Source of the DNA: Terebella lapidaria
Taxonomy: Eukaryota > Annelida > Polychaeta > Terebellida > Terebellidae
Reading direction: 5' to 3'
NCBI GenBank assembly: GCA_949152475.1
Contig: OX424567.1
Location: 21,477,402 to 21,541,401 of the forward strand
Length of the DNA stretch: 64,000 bases
Under the pieces are notes generated by a model. The model was not told the origin of the DNA. It did no database searches and saw only the letters and a list, made by a program, of their open reading frames with translations. Below are positions 24,501 through 30,500 of this stretch, piece by piece; the stretch's first letter is position 1, and each line of letters starts with the position of its first letter. The position numbers were made by a program, and so were the translations under genes.

Positions 24501-27500
24501 ATCTCGAACGCACGTCTCACCGCTCGCAGCTCTAGGACATTGATGTGCAACGCCCTCTCGCTCGTGTTCCACACAGCAGAGAGTTCGTGCTCGTCCATAT
24601 GAGCTCCCCAAGCCAATTCTGACGCATCGGTGAAGAATGTCCGATCGGGCAGATACTCCGCGAGTGGCATCCCTCGGAAAAGATTCCGATGGTCCCGCCA
24701 CCAATGCATTGCTTCCCGAGCACGATCGTCCACCGATACGACTTGGTCTAGTCGATCGGTGAGGATCCGCCATTGCAACGCTAGACACCATTGAATGGGT
24801 CTGAGGAAGCACCTGCCGAACGGCACCTGTTTCTCCATCGACGCCAACAGACCGATGATGGACAGAAACTGTCGAGCTGTGATCGACGACTGCGTCAGCG
24901 CGACCTCCATCGCCGCAATCGCCTTGAGAACTCTCTTCCGCGGAGGAAGAGCTACTCCTCGCTCTAGATCGTAATCTACCCCGACATACTCGAACCTCTG
25001 TGTCGGGGACAGATGAGACTTCGCCCAATTGGGGATCCAGCCGAGGCTGGTCGCCAACCTGAGGACGAACCCGGATTGCTCTATAGCCTGAGACGGGGAG
25101 TCGGCTATGATTAACCAATCGTCGATATAATGGTGGAATTGAATTCCAACCGATCGAAACCTGGCTGCCATCGTCCTTACGATACGGGTGAACACGTAAG
25201 GGGCGGTGGCTACTCCAAAGGGAAGTACCCTGAACTGATACACCGCACCCTCGAAGGCGAACTTGAGGTATCGCCGATCGGCTGGGTGTATTGGCACATG
25301 TAAGTACGCGTCCTTGACGTCGATACTGACTGCCCACTTCCCCTTGGACAGAGCTTTCTGGACGGAAAGCGCCGACTCCATCTTGAACCTGGGTATGATC
25401 AGGAATTTGTTGAGGTTTGACAGATCGAAAACGGGACGCCACCCGCCTGTCTTTTTCGGCACTAGGAAGATGAGAGAATAGAATCCTCTCTCGTCCTTGA
25501 CCACCTCGATCGCACGTTTCTGTAGCAACTGCTGCACCTCGTGCTGCAGAAGCTGAAACTTTTCCCGATCGCCGGGCACAGGGAAGAACCACGCTTTGGG
25601 TCTGATCGGTGGTTTTCCAGCCTCCCATCTGAAGGTGAGACCGAACTTCACCCATGCCACGACTGATTTGTCTGACGACGCCAGATCGCTCCAGTTCTGG
25701 ACGAACTGAGCCAGGCGTCCCCCGACTGGACCAGGTTGTGGAAGATCGAATTCCGACAGAACTGAACCTTCCACAGAGCCTACGCTTTCCCGCAACGAGT
25801 CACTTCTTACCAGAAGCTTTCCCTTTGCCCTTGAAGCGTTCACCCCCTTTGCCTCCGCGCTTGCCATCCCCCCGGGGAGGGGGAGGCTGCGCCCCACGAA
25901 AGGGCGGCTGCGTAGAAGCGGGTGCATGTGGTGCCTGAGGCTGGGCAGGCTTCTGACCCTTGGTCTTCTTGCCTGTCCCAGACCCCGCCGACTTCCCAAG
26001 CAAAGCCTTGGCCATAGCCTCATCCCGGAGATGTTCCCGCATGACGGAAATATCCGATCGAGAGAGGTTGGCGTAGGTATAGCCTGAGAACAGCGGCCTC
26101 CCACGTAGCTCAGCGACGTCCGTAGCGGACACGTCAAGCAGACGGAGATCGGCATCACGCATGGTGAGATCCAATTGTGCGCCCAGGTGCGCACTGTCAC
26201 GCTCAGCAGCATGGACCACTCCGGCCAAGACGCCGAGTGCTGCATGAATGTTAGCGCGACTCCCCTCCTCCAGATCCGCCTCGTCCACAAACTCCTGAAC
26301 CAAGGTGGTCAGGTGATCTGTCAACGAGAGCTGCCCCATCAATTGATGAGACAGCGTCTGCCAGTGAGAAAGGCGAGCCTTTTTCACATAAGCTGACCAG
26401 ACCGTACCCTGCTTCCGGGAAAGCAGGTGAAGGTTAGGGTCTTCGACCGGGACGGAAGTCTGATGTCCACCCTCGGACTCTACAGTCCGATAGGTGTCGA
26501 TCGACTCAGGTCGAACACGGCTGGTCGGGAATGTCGACTCCGTACGAGCCACATCCTTCTTAGCCATAACTCCCTTGTTGATCTTGTCGAAGGACTTGAC
26601 CAACGCGGGAGCCACAGGGAGCCGGATCGGCCGACGAACTGGCGCCGACGCGAACCTACCGGTTCCCCGTGAGGGCCCTGGAGCATCGATCGGCAAGTCC
26701 ATTCGCCTTGCGACCGACTCCAAAGCCCACCGGAAGTTAGAACCCCCGGCCTGATCGGAAGTCTCATCCTCCGAGGAGGACGACTCCTGATCAGCTTCCA
26801 CTCGACCCCCCCGATCGTTGGACCTCACAGGTCCGATCGAAGACCTCGATGACCCCAAGGGTACATCAAAGGACGGGCGAGGGAATGCCTGCTCAGCGAT
26901 CGCGCCCGTCCGGCGACTTACATCCGCGTACACAGGACTTGAGTGGCCCTGAGGAACGACCCCAGCACCACCCGCCCGATCGTGCCCTGATCGAGGACCA
27001 GGAGCACGACCGCCAAGTGAAGACTCCCGATCGCACGAGCGATCGAGAGCCTCACCCCCAAACAAAGGGAACTCTCCCCCCTCGAACCTCGAGACCGAGG
27101 ACCCGAATGAGCCATCCAAGCTGCCCCGCCGATCGAAGCCCGAAGCCTGATCGTCGCCCACCGAGAGGTCGGACGAAGCCTGAGCCACATCGAAAATCGA
27201 TGTGGTCTCAGCACCACGGCGCTTAGAGGAAGCACGCTTCCTCTTCTTGGAAGGCCCCGGGGAAGAGACTACGGACCCCTCCACCTCGATCGGCCCCGAC
27301 TGAGGGACGACGAAGGTGGAGTGCGGTTCCTTGGCTGCTTTCGCCTTGGCAAGAACTGAAACCTTCTTCTTAGAAGATTTCGACTTCTTGCCAGCAGGGG
27401 GAGCAAGCTCTCCCTGTGACGAAGGGGCAGCCGAAGAACCGGCCGGGACTCCCTGTCCAAGCAGGGAAGAGAGACCCGGCAGGAGGGGACCCTGAAGGGA

Positions 27501-30500
27501 CGATAACGACTGTGCAAAGAAAGATTGCACAGCCGCGTTGACCATGTCCTGTGTTAGCCCCAGGGGCTGGCTAACACCGGACGCAATCTGTGCCGTCACA
27601 GGCGGAGTCTCCACCTCCATGGGCGACTGGCGGACTTGCGGAGCCGAAGCTTCCGCAAGCCTCAAAGCATCCCGACGAGCCAACGAGGCTTCGGAATACT
27701 TTGCAGTCGCCTGCACGAAGGAAGAGGGACGCCAGAAACGACACAGATCACACCTCAAATCCTCCATAGATACCGGGCCATGGTCTAAACAGTCGAAACA
27801 CACACTGTGTTTCTCCCCTCCTCGGAGGGTATTGACCAGACACTTCGGGCATGGACGTTCGTCCATGGCACCGGTACCAAGGGAGGATTGTGAAGTCATG
27901 ATCACACAAGGGAACTAACCACACACAGTAACAGGGCGGGCAAAATATGCAAACCTGAGACCGCGCTGAAAAAAGAACCCTAAGAGGACTACGAATATAT
28001 AAACTACAGTATACGTATACACAATATATACAGTAGAAAATTAACGTAGAACTATTGATAGATGTAAACAACAAGTACACTATCAAGTACGACGGATGGA
28101 CGATAATAGGGTGAACTGGCTATACAAATCGCTGACGATCTAGCAAGTAACAAACTATCGACCGATACTTATCCAAATAGACACAAAACGATGTCTATGA
28201 ACGTGGCAGGTGAAATTCCGTAAGAATATATCGCAAAAGTCTAGTTTGCAGACTAAATTCTACGAATTCACCGGGAACCAAAATCCAAAGCTGCCAAGAA
28301 AAAATGGCGGTGGACAGAAAAGTGAAGCTTCTGCGCAGCTGCGCGCGCATATGCGCGGCGGTTTTGGCGGCAAAAGGAGCGCTCGAGTCATGCAGGCAGA
28401 CGATCGTGCCTTGCTTTCAGTACGCGAATTTCTATCCAGAACGATCCAAAGGATCGAAAAGGAGCATGTAGTAGTTTAGATTGGTGATGTATAAAATAAA
28501 CTAGGCATCAATCAGTGCGAATCATTTCAGATCGAACGATACCAGCGATAATTGCTTGGTAATTTCACATATATGTATTATGTACTTTAGTTCTCCTACA
28601 CAATTGATTTCCTTTTATTTGTACTGAACAAATGTAGAGTTTATATCAAATTTGACACCAGTTTTACCTGAAGTTTGTGCTGCTAAGTCCACTCGTACTT
28701 TTCTGTTTCGTAAACTCTGCAAAACAAAAAGAAAATAAATACAACTGTCTACAAAATCTATTACTGATGCAAATAGTGAAATTGTTTTCTTGTCATATTT
28801 TCAGCAAGCACGGACCACACTAAATTCGAGGGGTTTTACAGTAAATGCCTTACTTCATCATTCATGGAGAGGGCTTCAATTAGAGCTTGTCTGTCCTCAA
28901 ACTCGGCATATCCGAAACCCTTCTGACGACCTTGATCCTGTGGCAAACTCACACCCAGAACCTGTAAGTGAAATGCATGTTCAATGGAGATTTATGAATC
29001 ATTATTGCATTTTGAGGAGGTATTTCCAATACACTGTATGCAAATCCACATGCCATGAGCTAAGTTTATGTTAATCTGACATCTACAATACCTAACTGGT
29101 TTCCAACGGATACATAAGTGTTACATACCCGGAGTTTACCGAAGAACATCTCAATGTCTTCTGGAGTAATGTCGTAGGGAAGATTCCCGAGGTAAGCCTT
29201 GAAGGGAGGATTGGTTGGCACTCTGCTCAAGTCTATATCTGGACCGCGGGCTGCTCTCGGGGCTGTCGGCAGCTTGGACCGGTCAATACTGGGCTTACTC
29301 ATTCCATAGCCACCGTATGAATCTCCATCTGCGATTAAACACAGGTAAAATGTGAGCAATCAGTTTCGCACAGTTCTCTTCTCTTTATTCATATACGTGT
29401 ATAAAATACTAATACCATGAAAACTGGATTCTACTTCTATGACTTGAAGGCCTAACTAATGATTTGATTCTAACTGAATTGAATAATGAAACGTTTGAGC
29501 AGCACTTGACGGTTTTTACACACTGAACGGTTTAATACTGTTGGCATAGTAACACCTACCATCCCCTTCCTGATCGTCCATTTCCTCTGCCCAGTTCTTC
29601 TTGTGACCGCTGCTGCCATAGCTACCACCTCCACCACCGCTGTATCTAACATCGCTGCTGCCAGTGCTGGCACCGCCCGATGGGGCAGGACCATCTGCGA
29701 GGAAACTATTCAGTGACAAAGTCACTCCCTTTTTCCCCTTCTTCTTGCCTGCAACACACCAAAACAGTTGATGTAACTTGAAACAGCGCTCAAAGATGTT
29801 TCGCTTTGAGTTACAGTAAAATGCAATTGAGTGGGGAATACGATAAGAACTGGAATTCTGGTTGGTAAGTTTGGTACATAGTTATGTGCATGACGGTTGT
29901 TTGAGAGTGAATTCTAGCAAGATATGCGACTTTAGAACATAAAATCCTGTAGGTCTATCTTTCACTGGCAGACTACAAGCCATCCGTCCTAAATTCACCG
30001 CATTCCAAAATTCGCCAACAGTGTATCAGGCCTTGTAATGCTAATGGAACAAGCAAGTTCTATTATCAATTGAGACTCTGATACCCAATGTTTGTACCAG
30101 CAGTTTGTTTTCCACAAAGCAAGCTTCTGAGCTCTGATAATATTAAGTTGATATATTTCGTGGTGTGGCGAATTTAGGACGGATCGCTCTTAGACACAGG
30201 ACACTAAATGTCCATGGTATGAAGAGATTGAGGCTGGATGACTGTAACCAAACTGTAACTGGGTGCTGAATTATGAATAAAGCCCTTCCAACTGTACATG
30301 TATGTTTTCGTCATGGAAGTTGTTGGGCAGAACTTCCACAGTCGCCACACTATCACCACCAACTAGCGTCAGAGTACCTAATCATCGACCCTCGCCCTAA
30401 TGCTCGACCCCTGCAAAAGGCTGGGCAAAACCTGAATAAACTAAAATGTGAAATGTACTGAAATGTGTATTAGAAGTACTTTCATTGTGGTTTTTGTCAG

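Larger units (their letters stand above)
22108..28502 (-). mobile_element. DIRS-type tyrosine-recombinase retrotransposon; young and looks whole
   Basis: About 6.4 kb on minus within EIF4B intron 5. In element order it has an outer right end, inverted terminal repeat (28479-28312), a gag-like frame, an overlapping RT/RNase H frame, an overlapping tyrosine recombinase frame, an internal complementary region (22495-22392), and the other inverted repeat (22329-22162). The terminal repeats are 168 bp and read identical. The two outer ends share the 7-mer ATAAACT (22108-22114 and 28496-28502), and the complementary region contains both ends joined through it, as expected of a circular intermediate in this family. 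DIRS elements integrate by recombinase and make no target duplication, and none is seen. It looks whole and very recent. Confidence 0.95.

Noticed and set aside
22794-25655. Treating the whole 953-codon recombinase frame as one protein
   Set aside because: The first half has no domain and simply runs opposite the RT frame. Only the last ~400 codons show recombinase features.
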